64,000 nt of DNA. It comes from Nymphaea colorata (Eukaryota; Streptophyta; Magnoliopsida; Nymphaeales; Nymphaeaceae). Each line of letters opens with the position of its first letter. The stretch's first letter is position 1. The position numbers were made by a program, and so were the translations under genes. Under the pieces are notes generated by a model. The model searched no databases. It saw only the letters and a list, made by a program, of their open reading frames with translations, and was not told the origin of the DNA. Below are positions 1 through 12,159 of this stretch, one piece after another. The stretch is from positions 434,001-498,000 of the forward strand of contig NC_045144.1 of NCBI RefSeq assembly GCF_008831285.2, given 5' to 3'.

Positions 1-411
1 GAAGAAAGGAAGGCCGAAGGGGTACCCGGCATGAAGGGGTACCTGGCGTGAAGGCGGGAGCAGGAGCTGCAGCAAGAGCGAGAGGGACGACGGATGCGTC
101 TGAGGCAGCAGCAGTGAGAAGAGGGGAAAGGCGACGGATGCGTCTGAGGCAGCAGCTGCGAGAGAAGGCAGCAGCAGTGATTTCTGGGAGGTTTTATTTG
201 GGAAAAATCAGTTGGGAGGAGGAGGAAGAAGAAGAACAACAAGGAGAAGAAGAAAGGAAGGCCGAAGGGGTACCTGGCGTGAAGGTGGGAGCAGGAGCTG
301 CAGCAAGAGCGAGAGGGACGACAGATGCGCCTGAGGCAGCAGCAGTGAGAGAAGGGGAAAGGCGATGGATGCGTCTGAGGCAGCAGCCGGCAAGAGAAGG
401 CAGCAGCAGCG
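1..411. repeat. Imperfect tandem repeat, about 231-bp period, purine-rich
   Basis: Two copies of a GA- and GCAGCA-rich block lie head to tail. Positions about 1-180 recur at about 249-411, with bases 40-60 matching 271-290. A smaller 17-bp duplication (GGTACC-GGC-TGAAGG) sits inside the first copy. The repeat supports open frames on both strands (48-527 plus and 194-553 minus), but the protein is low-complexity Glu, Arg and Ala. The frames reflect base composition and I do not call a gene. The block is GC-richer than nearly everything downstream. Confidence 0.75.
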
Positions 412-599
412 GAAGAGAGACAGCAGTTGCAAGACAGCAAGTGCCCTCAGGTCTGGTCGTCTGGCTGTTAATTGTTGGATATTTGGCTCCACTTGCTTGC
501 ATGACACAGCGGTGGGCTTGGGAGTAAGGGGAAAGAGTAGCTTCAGCTTTCACTTGGATCGTGGGATGACCTCCTACTCATCTAAATTAGAGTATTATA

Positions 600-2330
600 T
601 ACGTTATCATCTTATTTTCTAGAAAATGGGTTTAGATGGGCATATGACCACATGCAAGGCACTTGAGAAACATCAAGTGATAATGAGTAGGAAATGGGTT
701 TAGACGTCCATATATGCGTCAAGAAGGATGGCTGGACCATTGATGGACCCAGCCCAGTTTCTTGGATTGCTTTTTTGACAGGTAACTACTGGACGAACAG
801 AATCAGCAACCACTTGTTCCACAGTTTAGTTTTCTGAAGAAAAGACTAGTTCGCATGACCCATTCGGCGCTGTTTGACTGGAAGGTACACAAGTCGGTAT
901 TGACGGGCATGAGCCAATGTCATTGGACATTGGTACGGGTATAAAAAGGAAGGCCGAGGTCATCGCCTAAAATAACTCATGGAACTGGGAATAACATTAT
1001 TGGTAAATAGAACTTGCATGTTATTTAGAATCCACAGTTCAATTTTTTTTTTCTGGCTTTTCTATTTATTTTTTAGATGTTTGTTTTATTAGATGATCAC
1101 TTATTTTACATTTTTCGGATTTTTAAAATTTTTTCTATTTATCCCTTTTTTCTTATTTTTTCAAAGTCATTGTATTATTTCTTCAGAAAACCTCAATGTT
1201 TAAAACGTGAAGACGTTTTATCTTTTTTCTATGATCGAAACTATTATAAAGAACAATGAAGAAACGAAAACACAAGCAGGACAAAGCATGTCCCACGCTA
1301 TTATAGATAACTTAGCCCCTAAGTCACCCGCACCGGAGTTGCATAGAATCGGGTGCGTACCGGACATGGGTGCAGGTCTGACTCACACTCGAGCCCAGTT
1401 AGAACGTCATATTATTAAATTACTTATATAATATATGTTGTTATGATATTTTCCTATGCAATACAATTATTCAAGTATAATATATATGCTTATTCTGTTA
1501 TATATATAATAAATTAATAATAATAATAATAAAATAACCTCACCACACCATCACATCTAAATTTTTTAGGATGTGCCACTCCGGCACCCGCACCCACACT
1601 CTGCCCTCAGGTGACATAGCCTGGCGTGACATAATGACTATGAACTAGCAAAAAAAAGACTAAAAGCCCCTCCAATGAAAGGGAAAAAATGCCAAAAGGT
1701 CGACCCTTCTTTTAATGTTACTGTTCTGAGCGTTTAACTCAAAAATCAGTTAGATTTATTAGATATTTTAAAAGGTGTTTGATGAATTTACCTTCTTTTT
1801 TGCAGCAGATTCACAAAAACCCCACGGACTAGTTCAAACATATAATTAGGAGAACAAGTCCAAGTTAGATTTATCCAACAAAGTTATGATTCGTAGCCTG
1901 AGGGCAGGGCGAAGCCAGAATTTTTTTTTCTTTTTTTTTTATAGGGCACAAGTGATGACCATGTGGAGTTGACATAATGGGGTGGGGCTACTCCATATAA
2001 CTGGACACAAGTGATGTAACTTCAATACTAGATTAACATTCCAAAGAGTGAGTTCTATGGGGCATATGCCCCTGGAGACTACACATCTCTTAGTGCTAGT
2101 GCGGGTGCATTTTTAGTATGATGTCATATAAAGATCACACCTTAACACATAGAAAACCGTAGGTCTTGTATCCTAAGAGATGATAGGTTGGGTGAATGTT
2201 CCTCACGTTCACCACCTAAAAGCCATGTTTTTTTATTTTCTCAAGCTTGTTTGACGGACAGAAAGTTGGTAAGATCTGAAACAGCTTATAAGCTGAGGGC
2301 GTGGTCAATCTTTAACCATTTGCACAGCCT
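600..2330. other. AT-rich intergenic stretch, no gene recognised
   Basis: No coding signal was found. About 730-880 resembles part of family X (compare 5,590-5,740), with shared phrases around GACCCA and the T-rich run after it. Positions 1,328-1,375 and 1,566-1,600 hold GC-rich phrases (CGGGTGCGTACCGG and CTCCGGCACCCGCACCC) that are partly complementary, like the ends of a small DNA transposon. No target duplication could be confirmed. T- and A-rich runs occur at 1,030-1,150 and 1,920-1,945. Confidence 0.5.
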
Positions 2331-2540
2331 ACTTATCTGGACCACTTAGAAGTTGCAATGAGTGCAATCATATTGTAGGGATGTTGTCTGAATGGTTGGA
2401 GTGTCTCTTAGTAACTCTCCCCGTTCGAACACAGGACGTGTAAGTACTCTCATATATAAATTTGCGGATTTCATCTTCTGGATTTGGAAAGAAAATCCTC
2501 CGACTTCTCACAATACATATAAAAGTCGCTAGTACTCACA
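2330..2540 (+). mobile_element. Candidate tRNA-derived SINE head (weak)
   Basis: A box-A-like motif TGTCTGAATGG (2,385-2,395) is followed 26 bp later by a box-B-like motif CGTTCGAACAC (2,422-2,432). The spacing and order are those of an internal RNA polymerase III promoter. Box B differs from the consensus at two or more places, and the stretch does not fold into an obvious complete tRNA by eye. No poly-A tail or target duplication was confirmed. It could be a decayed SINE or chance. Confidence 0.3.
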
Positions 2541-2935
2541 ATTCTGTCTCTAATAAGTAATTGTGACGGTCAAAGGTCCACCACCACAAGTTCCGTTGCC
2601 CAAACTGTTACGGATGAAACTGGCCATCGTGTATTAGTTGTGTTTTTTAAGACATTAGTTGCTAGCATAATGGCCACAGAATGTGCCTACACTTTATTAT
2701 AACTTTTACGATGGAATTTTCCGTCGCTTTACATAATGTTTTATGTGACGGTCATATTTTTTGCTTAACTTATTAATGTCTTTTAACTTTGCAACTAACG
2801 GTGCTAACCCTCCACATACAATGATGGCTGTTTTATCATGCACAGTGTAGTAGCTAGCAACATATTTTCGAATCCCTGACACATGTTTGGAACGGATTTT
2901 GGGATCACTGTCGAATATGGCATCATGTGAATGTG
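2522..2935 (-). repeat. Reverse copy of the 27.5-28.05 kb subterminal-like block
   Basis: Read on the minus strand, this block follows 27,540-28,050 and 62,680-63,160 closely: one unit of the 51-bp repeat (about 2,860-2,925), then sequence rich in GTCAC, AGCGAC and GTCGCT words ending near AGTCGCTAGTACTC (2,524-2,537). Only one 51-bp unit is present here, against about three in the other two copies. Dense short words of this kind are typical of subterminal regions of plant CACTA or Mutator-like DNA transposons. The class is my inference and no terminal inverted repeat was found. Confidence 0.7.
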
Positions 2936-3840
2936 GCTAAAATTCAGAACATATAGTACTTGCTTAATGTTTAATTCATTGATTAAAACTTTGTGCTATA
3001 AAGAAGGCATTAATTGAATCGATGCTACTTTTATTGAAAAAAGAATATGATGCTTTTATATTGTGTGTTTTTAAAAACAGAATATTGTTCTTAACATGTT
3101 CAATCTAAGAGAATTTCAAAGCCTCAGCACAGGTTACACAAAAGACTTTACCTTGAGGGGCATAGCGTAGCTTGTCAAAAAGTTACAGAGTCAAAAAGAA
3201 ACAGGGTTACTTCGATGAACATAGCGTAACTGGTCGAGTTGAGGGTCTGGTGAGAGTCAGGTCGAGTTGAGGGGCTTTGTGAGTGGTCATCTATAGACAT
3301 TTATAAATTGTGTTATTTTGTAGGAACCTGGGGGCCATGAGGTTGGGAATATGCTCACCTTGAAAGCAAATGAGAAACATCAAATAAAGCAATGGTTGTC
3401 AGGACAAAGATATTTATCTAAAAATCAAGCAAAGGCTGAACCATCAAAGGACCCAGTTTAGTTTCTTGGATCTGCTGCTGTGTTAGTGTTTGACCGGTCA
3501 GGACAGGCCAAGCATGATGTCGGCAATCCCTCCAGTTTTGCAAAGAAAAAAGAACTTCTGGTCTTGACAGAGCGACATTTTCTTCAACAGGTAGGCCTGC
3601 AGGACTCGTTTGGCTAAGTGAACATTTTATGATTGTGTCATGAATCCTTTCAAAAATTGGGATAGATTCATGGAGCACTATAATTAATAATTCTTGAATC
3701 AGACCCAATTTTTAGGGCAAATTCACGCAACACAAACAAAGTGTTCCTGCTGCTATACAAACCATCATAAATATTTTAATTCTTTCGACTGAACATTTGT
3801 TTTGTGCACTAATGCCCAATATTCATATGACAGTTGCATG
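2936..3840. other. Intergenic, no gene recognised
   Basis: No family was recognised across most of this interval. Positions 3,160-3,290 contain short internal duplications (CATAGCGTA, GGTCGAGTTGAGGG). About 3,430-3,560 loosely resembles the X-family phrase near GACCCAGTTTAGTTTCTTGGAT that also occurs at 750-775. The minus-strand frame 3,418-3,708 is 96 codons with no recognisable domain. Confidence 0.45.
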
Positions 3841-4656
3841 CAACAGTCCGGTTTGCGCCAGAAGTGTTGGTTAGAAGGCAATCAGTTCTTAGAGGTGATG
3901 TTAGCGACCATCAGTTTGTTTGATCGACTTTCAAAGGTGGCCATATATAATGAAAAAATCAGTTTTTCATAATGTGTTGGCTGCTAGAATGATATATATA
4001 GAGGGACAAAATTTTGATATAGAAAGCATATCTAGATGGGTCCTTTGTGATGTTACTTCATACGTAAGAAGGTGCGGTCCTTCCAGTTTTCACTTTTCAC
4101 CTATTCAAATCAGACCTTAGGTATGCAATATCTTCGATCATATAGATATGTAGCCCTCAACATACTTCATGAAAAGGATCTAAGATGCCCACCTAAGCAA
4201 GAAATTAAGTTTAAGATCTCTGAGAAAACTTGTTCCAATAGATGGATGAGCAAATGCTAGTCCATCAATTCGAGATCTAATTCCAGATTTTTTATTGTGA
4301 CATAGGATCTACATCATGACAATGATGGTAGACAAACTGCAGATTCTCCTAATCACCGCTCCCTTTTCTTCCATCCATTTGAGCCACAGCGGGATGTGAG
4401 ATCAAGGTGCGTGCACATCCTTATGGACTCACAAGTATGCAGTTATCATACCAAAAAAGATGGGGTTTTAGGTATTTTCAATTTTCTAATGAAGTAATGT
4501 TGATTTTAGACTTTTTAACTTTTTCTTAAACTCTTTTTCACCCTTTTAAAATGTTTCCTTTTCATTATATACAGGGAAAAAAGAAGGGGTTTGGGGTACT
4601 TCTGAACTTTTTTAATGAAATGATGTCTATTTTAGACTTTTTAACTCTTTCATAAC

Positions 4657-4689
<33 letters not shown>

Positions 4690-7320
4690 CAATCTTCTTC
4701 TTTTTTCAAAAAATATATTTTCTATAATACAATTCCTTGGACAGGACACTCTACTTCTCATTATGACTGTTACATTAATAGAAATATGTCGGTTTGGCCA
4801 TTGTCCACCCGAACTCCAAACCTGGTTATGTGTAAAAAAAATTCTTGCATTTTTATGGTTACGATGAAAAGAAATAGGAAGACAAAAGTGGAAGCAAAAA
4901 AAATACAATAAAAGACATACCTTTTAAAAAATTGCTAAAATGTCCCCCTATTCTTGAGTATGTACGTTGGGTGCCCCATAGCAGTCAACTCAATCTACCC
5001 GAACTCAGCTGAACGCTTGCCACTCACTGTCTCTTCATGAGTAACTGTCACCTCTCTCTCTCTCTCGATTTAGCCTAATTTGTTTTTTTATTCAGAAACA
5101 GCTCTTAAGGATGGTGGAAAGATTAACGGAAGATGTGGACTATGAGAGAGAGACATGCATGGAATATTCTTGTGTCAGATTTCCATTGCATCCATGGGTC
5201 ACATTTTTACTTGGAAACACAGTCACCAGTTTGTTTACTTGTGGTGCTATCCTCCAACGCTTCATTGGGTGATTCCTGCCCCAACGCATCCCTAGACCTT
5301 CCAAGCAGGATTAAAGCTAAGAATTTGCTGCCGAACTTTTCTTCGAATCTCTGAATTTGAAGAAGGTGCTTGAGAATTACAGGCTTAGCCTCCCTGGCCG
5401 TGAAACCTAAATAATTTGTATTTGTATCATTATAGAAAAAAAAAACAATCTTGGAAAGTTGAGAAGACGCATATATAACCTATGTATTATGCATAAACGT
5501 TCAGGTGGGGATCTGTCCATATAGAAAACATATAAATATTAAACATCAATCAAGAAGAAGTTTTACGGTGAGTCCGGCCATCTAAAGAGAACAACTGGAC
5601 GATCGATGGTTCGAGCCCATTTTTGAGAAATCCAGGACTTGTCAAATACAATGAGAAGCCATTGATTCAACAGTTTTGTTCTTTGAAAAGGACCAATCTC
5701 ATTGGTTCGCAGTTTGAATGGGTCACCGCAAAAGACAGTAACTTGTCGGTGGCAAAGCAAGATATTCGCTGCTGACAGAAGGCCCTACAGAAAATCAGTG
5801 GCCGAGGGATGCCACATGCTAATCAGCAAAATAGCTACAGAGCTTCGACAATGTAAACTAGTAATTTTTGTGTGCCTGTGTGGGCAGTTACCACACAAGT
5901 CCACACGTTCCTGCATGATTCTTGATAAATAGGAGTTGCCTATTGTGATACTTATCAGTCCTCCTTAATGGTTGGAGTCAGCCGCTTTCAATTGTAGGCT
6001 TCGCTTGGGTTGATCCAAAGTGTTATACAAATCGGCCAATATTTATTTATTGTTTACTTAGAAGAAACTGTCTTTTCCATAAAACTACTAAGGCCATGCC
6101 CTTTTGCTTTCAAGATTTTGTCCTGCTTCAAGGCTTAGGTGGATATACTGTACATCATCAACTCCACTTGCCATGGTTTGCAATCCAGAGAAATAACACA
6201 CTAGAATGTGACAGCGGCCACAAGATTCAAACCTCAAACTCCTTGGATATGAACTACTTGCCACCCAGTTGCCCTATGTGCCTTGAGGCAATCAACCAAT
6301 CTTTATTCAAGTGATTCTGAATGAAGCATGATATAGCCAATTCATCATCAATCGCCCATTTTAAAAGACGCAGAAGTGCTTTCGGGTTTCTTTCAGTTTC
6401 CACTTGATTTCACATTTCACTTAAAGAAATTTCAAAAATATTGACAAAGTAGCTCTCAGCCTCGATCTCACTCTCAAACTGCAGGCCCACATGGACCATC
6501 TAGAGTCTAGCATCCACAGTTTGCCATCGCCCATTGATGTTGAAGACTCAGGCAATCATCCATGGCATCGTTTGAGGAATCGATCAATGACATCACTGGA
6601 GTTGGCCAAAAAGGGCATCTGCAGTTTTTCCAATCATTCTTTGGTCGCAACCTGCCTAATGTCAGTGTTAGGTCCGACAAAGCCTTCTGTTTTTTAACTT
6701 AAATTTTTTCATTCCAAAACAGACTGGTTACCTCAGGGGTTGTCTGACGACAGTAACACATTGTTATTAATGTCTCCTACTGTACATGCAACTCTGTAAC
6801 AAGTCTTCTATGAATCTGTCTTATTTGCTAGGACAGATTTATGGGACAGCAACAATGTATTACTTTGCCAAACAACATCTTAAGAACCTACTTTTATGTT
6901 TGAAAATCGACCAAAGGTTGAATGTTCTTGTTGGGTTTTTGGATCTAGATATTAGACCAAATGTAAAATCACATACAAAACCCAGAAGCAAAAAGTAGGT
7001 GGATATATGTGTCTATGTATATGTATGTATTGCGCTTTTGTGTACTGGATGCTCCAATTTTTTAAACCATTAAAAATTAGTCTTTAAATGCATTGTTAAT
7101 TGTTGCTAAAACCACTAGGAACTGCTGCTATGTACATGTCGTAAACTATTGCTAGTCCTCATTTTTTACAGCCACCCAATATAATGCATTGATCGTGTAA
7201 ATAAATGCATTGCTTAATAAAATGCACTATGTGATCTACTGTGAGAGGTTGGAGGATTTCTCTATCCAGAGCTGGGTGGAGAAGTTCGAGGACATATATA
7301 TATATATGATTTTTGACCAA
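3840..7320 (+). repeat. Segmental repeat family X, copy X1
   Basis: This 3.5-kb block recurs in the same orientation at 12,160-13,960 and in reverse at 36,000-39,400 and 45,060-46,330. Good anchor points are the TTCACTTTTCACCTATTCA phrase (4,087 here; 12,178; reverse near 39,310), the CT-repeat at 5,052-5,066 (GA-repeat at 38,286 in reverse), and GCCATCGCCCATTGATGTTG (6,523). It ends here at a (TA) tract (7,294-7,308) just like copy X2 (13,946-13,966). No long ORF is shared between copies, so this is a non-coding repeat or the eroded inside of a larger element. Confidence 0.8.
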
Positions 7321-7329
7321 ATGTATAGC

Positions 7330-8540
7330 CTAAAAAAAATATCTGTGTGATCTTTGGTCAAATTTAGATTTGGGATTTGGTTCTTTTGCAAGACACAAAC
7401 AATCAAAGATGCATAGATGACAATACGTGGGTTTTTTTGTTTTGAATAATTTTTCATAAGGAGTTTTGTTTTGTAAAGCACTTGTTGGAGTTCGATTGAT
7501 TAAATACACGGCTGTCAATACACACTGGTCACAACAAGGCCCTAGCAAACCAGATTGGAATTTAAGGGCACGAGCCACATCTAAAATGTCATGGTGTTTT
7601 CTTTCAACTACACCATTTCGTTGTGGTGTATAAACACATGTCTGTTGATGAACAATGCTTTTTTCATGAAAAAAATCATTCATCTCCCTTAAAAAAATCA
7701 AATGGATGATTTGAGCAAGAGACACTTTCATTAAAAGGTAATCTAGACTGTTTTGTTAGTTTGCATATGTCACAATAAAATGTTTACTTTTTAATGCTAG
7801 ATTATGGCTGAGAAAGTAGATAATTCATGGCTTGTGATGGAAGCCCAAGTCTAAGATGCCATATGTCTATTCACTTGAGACTACAGTTCATTGCCAACGG
7901 TTAATGTGAAAGATCAGAGATCTTACATACGAACAGGCCATCTCTCAAACTACCCAGTCCAAACATTGTCCTAGAATTCAGGTCCTGCAAGAAGCAACCA
8001 TTGGAACCAAAGATGACTTGACATTTAGTAAGTGAAACAAGTTTACTTACTGATACAATTTGGAATATAGTAAACATTTTTTAGTATCAAAGAAAGTTGT
8101 AGAGAGGCTTCACCAATATGAGTAGCATGTACCATGGTTCCATTTGGTACTTTTATGGGATAAGGTGATTTTAAGACAATAACATTAGACAGAAAATTAA
8201 GGGACGATGACATGTGGTCAGAGGCACCACCGTCAATGATTCATGTGCTTGATTGTGAATATATCATACCTGCAAAATGAGATTGACCATTGGGCAGCTG
8301 TGGCACAAGAGCAGTTCGATCTTTAAGAAGTTGTTTTAACTTATTGTATTCATCCATTGTTAGAACATGAGCTTGATCCTTGCTTCGATTAGGCAAAACA
8401 AAAGACACTGAAGCATTAAAATGTATTTTATCTCCATCTATGGCATTAGTACCACCAGCTCTTTGTTTTCCTCCTTTTAAGTTGGGAAGGCATCCATTTA
8501 GCTTGAAACATCTCCCCCTTGAGTGACCTACTGTGTGGCA
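7330..8540 (-). pseudogene. Ty1/copia element 1: gag zinc knuckle, protease region and integrase, degenerate
   Basis: Read on the minus strand from 8,540 downward, the zinc knuckle comes first: CSHCHTVGHSRGRC, a CX2CX4HX4C RNA-binding motif of Gag. It is followed by the protease and pre-integrase region with frameshifts (about 8,240-7,740). The last part is the integrase core (7,731-7,330), including TPQRNGVVERKHHDI, which carries the catalytic Glu. The integrase would insert element cDNA into the genome. Reverse transcriptase and RNase H of this element are missing below 7,330, where repeat X1 begins. Gag upstream of the knuckle is absent, because LTR-like sequence joins directly to it. Several stops and frameshifts make it non-functional. 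Confidence 0.9.
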
Positions 8541-9173
8541 ATGACTACAATATAAAGAAAAAGAGAGAGAAAGGCAAGAAGAAATGAGACAAAATTTGAC
8601 GTGGTTCAGTTCAGGAGAACCTTCGTCCACACTAGGAAAGGCTTTCTTGCCGTTTTTCACACTATTCATCCTATGTACATCAATATATTATATAGGGCAG
8701 CATGAAGCAGCATAAATCACCCTGTAACCGATGAGAGATTTTTGGATATAATGATTTCATTGGTTTTTTTATTTCTCTCTAACGTTTCAATTTGAGAGAC
8801 GTGAGCCAATTCAACATCATTATGATCTTTCTTTTTCTCTTTTCTTCTTAATGTTTCATCAGGATCATTTTCTTTTTCTCCTTGACTTTTAGTGTAAGAA
8901 ACGTGGGCCAGATCAGGACCATTATGGCTCACACATGATAATCGATTGTTTGAATTTGATTTATAGCTTCCATTTGTTGGGGCCATTACTGATTGACATT
9001 GCATAGGAAGATTCGTTTAGTGCTGAGTGTGACGTTGCAGTTTCCATTTTCTGTTTTCATTTTGGTGAGACATTGTAGTTGTGTTGGGTGTTTCAGCATT
9101 TGAGTGAAAACTTCCATTTGTTCCTTGCAGCTGTCGATGCCATAGCTGGATGTTGCAGTTGATTTGGGCATTA
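8541..9173 (-). mobile_element. Copia LTR-like segment between the two copia bodies
   Basis: On the minus strand this segment follows the end of element 2's RNase H. It has a TATA box (TATATAATATA, 8,684-8,694) and then a leader-like stretch containing GTGGACGAAGG and GAACCACGTCAAATTTTGTC (about 8,589-8,630). That stretch is typical of the R-U5 part of plant copia LTRs. It then runs straight into the zinc-knuckle codons of element 1 near 8,540, without a PBS or the N-terminal half of gag. The 5' boundary (about 9,173, TGTAATGCCC) is a guess from the TG start. Minus frames 8,717-9,004 and 8,986-9,171 lie inside it and are not considered genes. Confidence 0.6.
8684..8694 (-). promoter_or_regulatory. 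Probable LTR TATA box
   Basis: TATATAATATA on the minus strand sits about 60-100 bp upstream of the copia-type R-U5 sequence. That is the expected spacing for the retrotransposon promoter. The element is dead, so activity is doubtful. Confidence 0.5.
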
Positions 9174-9249
9174 CATTATTTCATTTAAAACTTCCTTGTT
9201 GGCTCGATTTGTCAAAATTGCCGTGAGCCAGATTTGAATAGTTTTGTAA

Positions 9250-12125
9250 ATGGGAATGGCTGATGACTTTGAGTTTGTCTTGTAAGTCAAAAAATTGATC
9301 TTTCCTAAAGGCTTTGGTTCATATGTCTACAATTTGGCCAGAAGAATTGACGTATCTAGTGGTCAGGCGCCCTGAACTGGTCATTTCGCGCACATAATGA
9401 TAATCAATCTGAATATGTTTTAACTGATTGTGGAAAACTGGATTTTTGGTTAAATAAAGTGTGTTGTTATTATCACAATGAAGAATAGGTGCTTTCGTAA
9501 TTGTAATGCCAATATCTCGAAGGTTTTGAAGGAGCCAAGTAATTCTACAGTTGTTGATGCCATGGAGCAATATTCAGCCTCCGCACTGGATCGAGCGACG
9601 GTGGATTGCTTTTCTGCACTCCAGGAAATACAGTTAGCTCCTAGGAAAGTACAGTACCCTGTCATGGATCTTCTGGTGAGATGGCATCCAGCCCAATCTG
9701 CATCTGAGAGGGCATATCTATCCATGGTGCTTTGAGAGAGGATATGAATGCCATAGTCGGTAGTTCCTTTGATATATCAGAGAATACGCTTGGCAATTTG
9801 GAAGTGAGCTTGAGTTGGATTTTGCATAAATTGGCTGATAAAATTCACTGAAAAAGTTATCTCTGGTCGAGTGATTGTCAAGTATTGTAATGCTCAAACT
9901 ATATCATGATAAAGAGTTGGATATGAAAAAGGTGAAGTATCTAGAAGAGCTAGCTTGGCTGCCATAGGGGTGTTCATAGGTTTGCAATCAAGCATTTGAG
10001 CTCTTTCCAAAATGTCCTAAGCATATTTCGTTTGAGTGAGAAACAGACCATCGTAGGTATGCAAGGCTTCGATCCAAAGAAAATAACTTAGTTGCCCCAT
10101 ATCTTTCACTAGAAATTTGACTTCAAGCTTGGAGATAAAATTCTGAATTCAGTTAGAAGAGCTGCATGTAAGAACCATATTGTCGACGTAAATTAAAATA
10201 ATAAGACAATGGCCATTTTCATGAAATGTGAACATGGATGGATCTGAATAGATGCTCTGAAAACCGTAAGTGAAAAGAAAATCACTTAGCCATTGAAACC
10301 AAGCTCTAGACACTTTCTTTAGCCATATAGTGCCTTTCGAAGATGACAAACATGATGCAGTAGAAGAGGATCTGCAAACCCCGGTGGTTGTGACATATAG
10401 ACCGTTTCATGAAGCAATCCATGTAGGAAGGCATTTTTTAGATATAATTGTTTGATGTTCCATTTGAAGATGGTAGCAATAGAAAGTACAAGTCATATAG
10501 TAGTTGGTCGAATGATGGGAGAGAAAGTCTCTCGGTAATCGATCCCTTCTACTTGAGTGAAACCCCAAGCAACTAGGCGTGCCTTTAAACGTTCAAGACT
10601 TCCATATGCTTTGGGTTTGGATTTCAAAACCCATTTTGATCCAACGACGTTCATGTAAGGTTCTCTTGGAACTAAATCTCATATATTATTAGATCTTAAT
10701 GCAGTCATTTATTCTTCCATGGCCGCTCTTCACCCATCATGCTTTAGAGCTTGTTGAACTGTTTTGGGCTCTTTGGGAATACTGGAATAGATGGTATGAA
10801 TGTTGGCATACTTAGGATTAGGTTTGTGAATGCCTACATAGCTGTAGTTAACACCGTTCAGTTTCCTAGAGACATTGATCTAGCCATAGATCTTGTTACT
10901 ATGGTTCGAGTTCCCAAAGAGGTTGATTGAAGATTGGTGTCACTTGTAGTTTCTGAACTATGTAAGCTTGGTGGAGAGTTTGGCGTTGGATCAGGTGGAT
11001 CGGCTGGATGAATATTTGTATCGAGAGATCTATCTTGTGGCATGCTTTATTGGAGATCATCATAGACATTTAGACATGGATCTGGTGTAGGGCTGGAACC
11101 AGATTAGGGGTGATCGGAAGTTGGCATGGTTCTATCACTTGAAGTCTCGATATCATCAAAGGATAAAAAATCACTATCCATGACATCGTCCTTATAGAGA
11201 GAAGACAGATTTTCGAAAGGGAATGGGTTTTCATCAAAGAGGACATGCCTGGATATGTATAGACGTCTGAAATTTGGTTTGAAACATTTGCAACCACTAT
11301 GAAATGTGTTATATCCAATAAATATACATGGAACAGATTTAGGGTCAAATTTGTTTTGAACATATCCTCTCAAATATGGGAAGCACCTGCTGCCAAAGAT
11401 ATGCATGCTGGAATAATCAGGAATCCTTTTAAACAATATAACGAAAGGTGACTGCATAGACAATGTTGAGGTGGGAAGCCTGTTCATAAGAAAAACAGCT
11501 GCTGAGAAGGCATCAATCCAAAATCTCTTTGGTGCATTTGAATGACAGAGCAATGTTAGACCCGATTCAGTGATGGAGCAATGCTTGCACTCAGCTTTGA
11601 CATTTTGCTCGGGTGTCTTGGGGCAGGAATACTTTCGTTTAATTTGAAGGTTGTCGAGATATAATACGAAGCAGGAGCTTGTATATTCGCCACCTCCATC
11701 ACTTTGGAAAATTCTTATTTTACTGTCAAATTGGCGCTCAACCATTTTGTGAAAATGAACAAAGGCATAAAAAAATCAGATTTGTGTCTTGGAGGGTAAA
11801 ACCATGTGAAATGGCTATTCCCATTGACAATTATAGGATGAAACTGATATTGTTCTCGAGATATAACTGGTGCCAGTCCCCAAAGATCACTGTAATTTTT
11901 TTTCAGTGGGAAAGAAACAATATCGTCTTTTTCAGTAAAAGGCAATTTGCAAGTTTTTTCCATTTGGCAACTAGCACAAACCGAGAGAGAAATATTAGGT
12001 AAAACATCAATATATTCCTGGTTTTTAAAAAAAGGGAGAACAACAGATTGAGGATGTCCCAAACGTGCATGCCAAAACTCTTCCGTCACTTGTGGGAGAC
12101 GTGATGAAAAGAAAATCTTATGATT
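9250..12125 (-). pseudogene. Ty1/copia element 2: integrase, reverse transcriptase and RNase H, degenerate
   Basis: On the minus strand, domains appear in copia order. GAG-pre-integrase comes first (about 12,120-11,980; FWHARLGHPQ, then CASCQMEKTCKLPF). Integrase follows (to 11,104), with SDLWG for the first Asp, SDGGGEY for the second, and a weak AECKH where VERKH is usual. A Pro/Ser linker (11,043-10,858) leads to reverse transcriptase (about 10,680-10,150; [20 protein letters not shown], and YVDNM at 10,176-10,190 where YVDDM is expected). RNase H follows (9,725-9,319; SDADWAGC, STVARSSAEAEY). Its tail TKAFRKDQFFDL continues past an in-frame stop to about 9,250. Gag and protease are absent: the 5' end breaks at about 12,125 against repeat X2. 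Multiple frameshifts and the Asp-to-Asn change at the catalytic site show that it is inactive. Confidence 0.93.
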
Positions 12126-12159
12126 GCTGTGATTGTGCCTTAGGCATTGCTATTAAGAA

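Noticed and set aside
48-527. 159-codon plus-strand frame as a gene
   Set aside because: The protein is low-complexity and follows a tandem DNA repeat. An equally open frame exists on the other strand, and no domain is present.
911-950. CCAAT and TATAAAAAG promoter
   Set aside because: The motifs CCAATGTCATTGG (914-926) and TATAAAAAG (940-948) are well spaced, but no coding sequence or retroelement leader follows. In AT-rich DNA this is weak evidence.
5600-5618. tRNA box B (GATGGTTCGAGCCCATTT)
   Set aside because: No box A at the proper distance and no cloverleaf; it lies within repeat family X.
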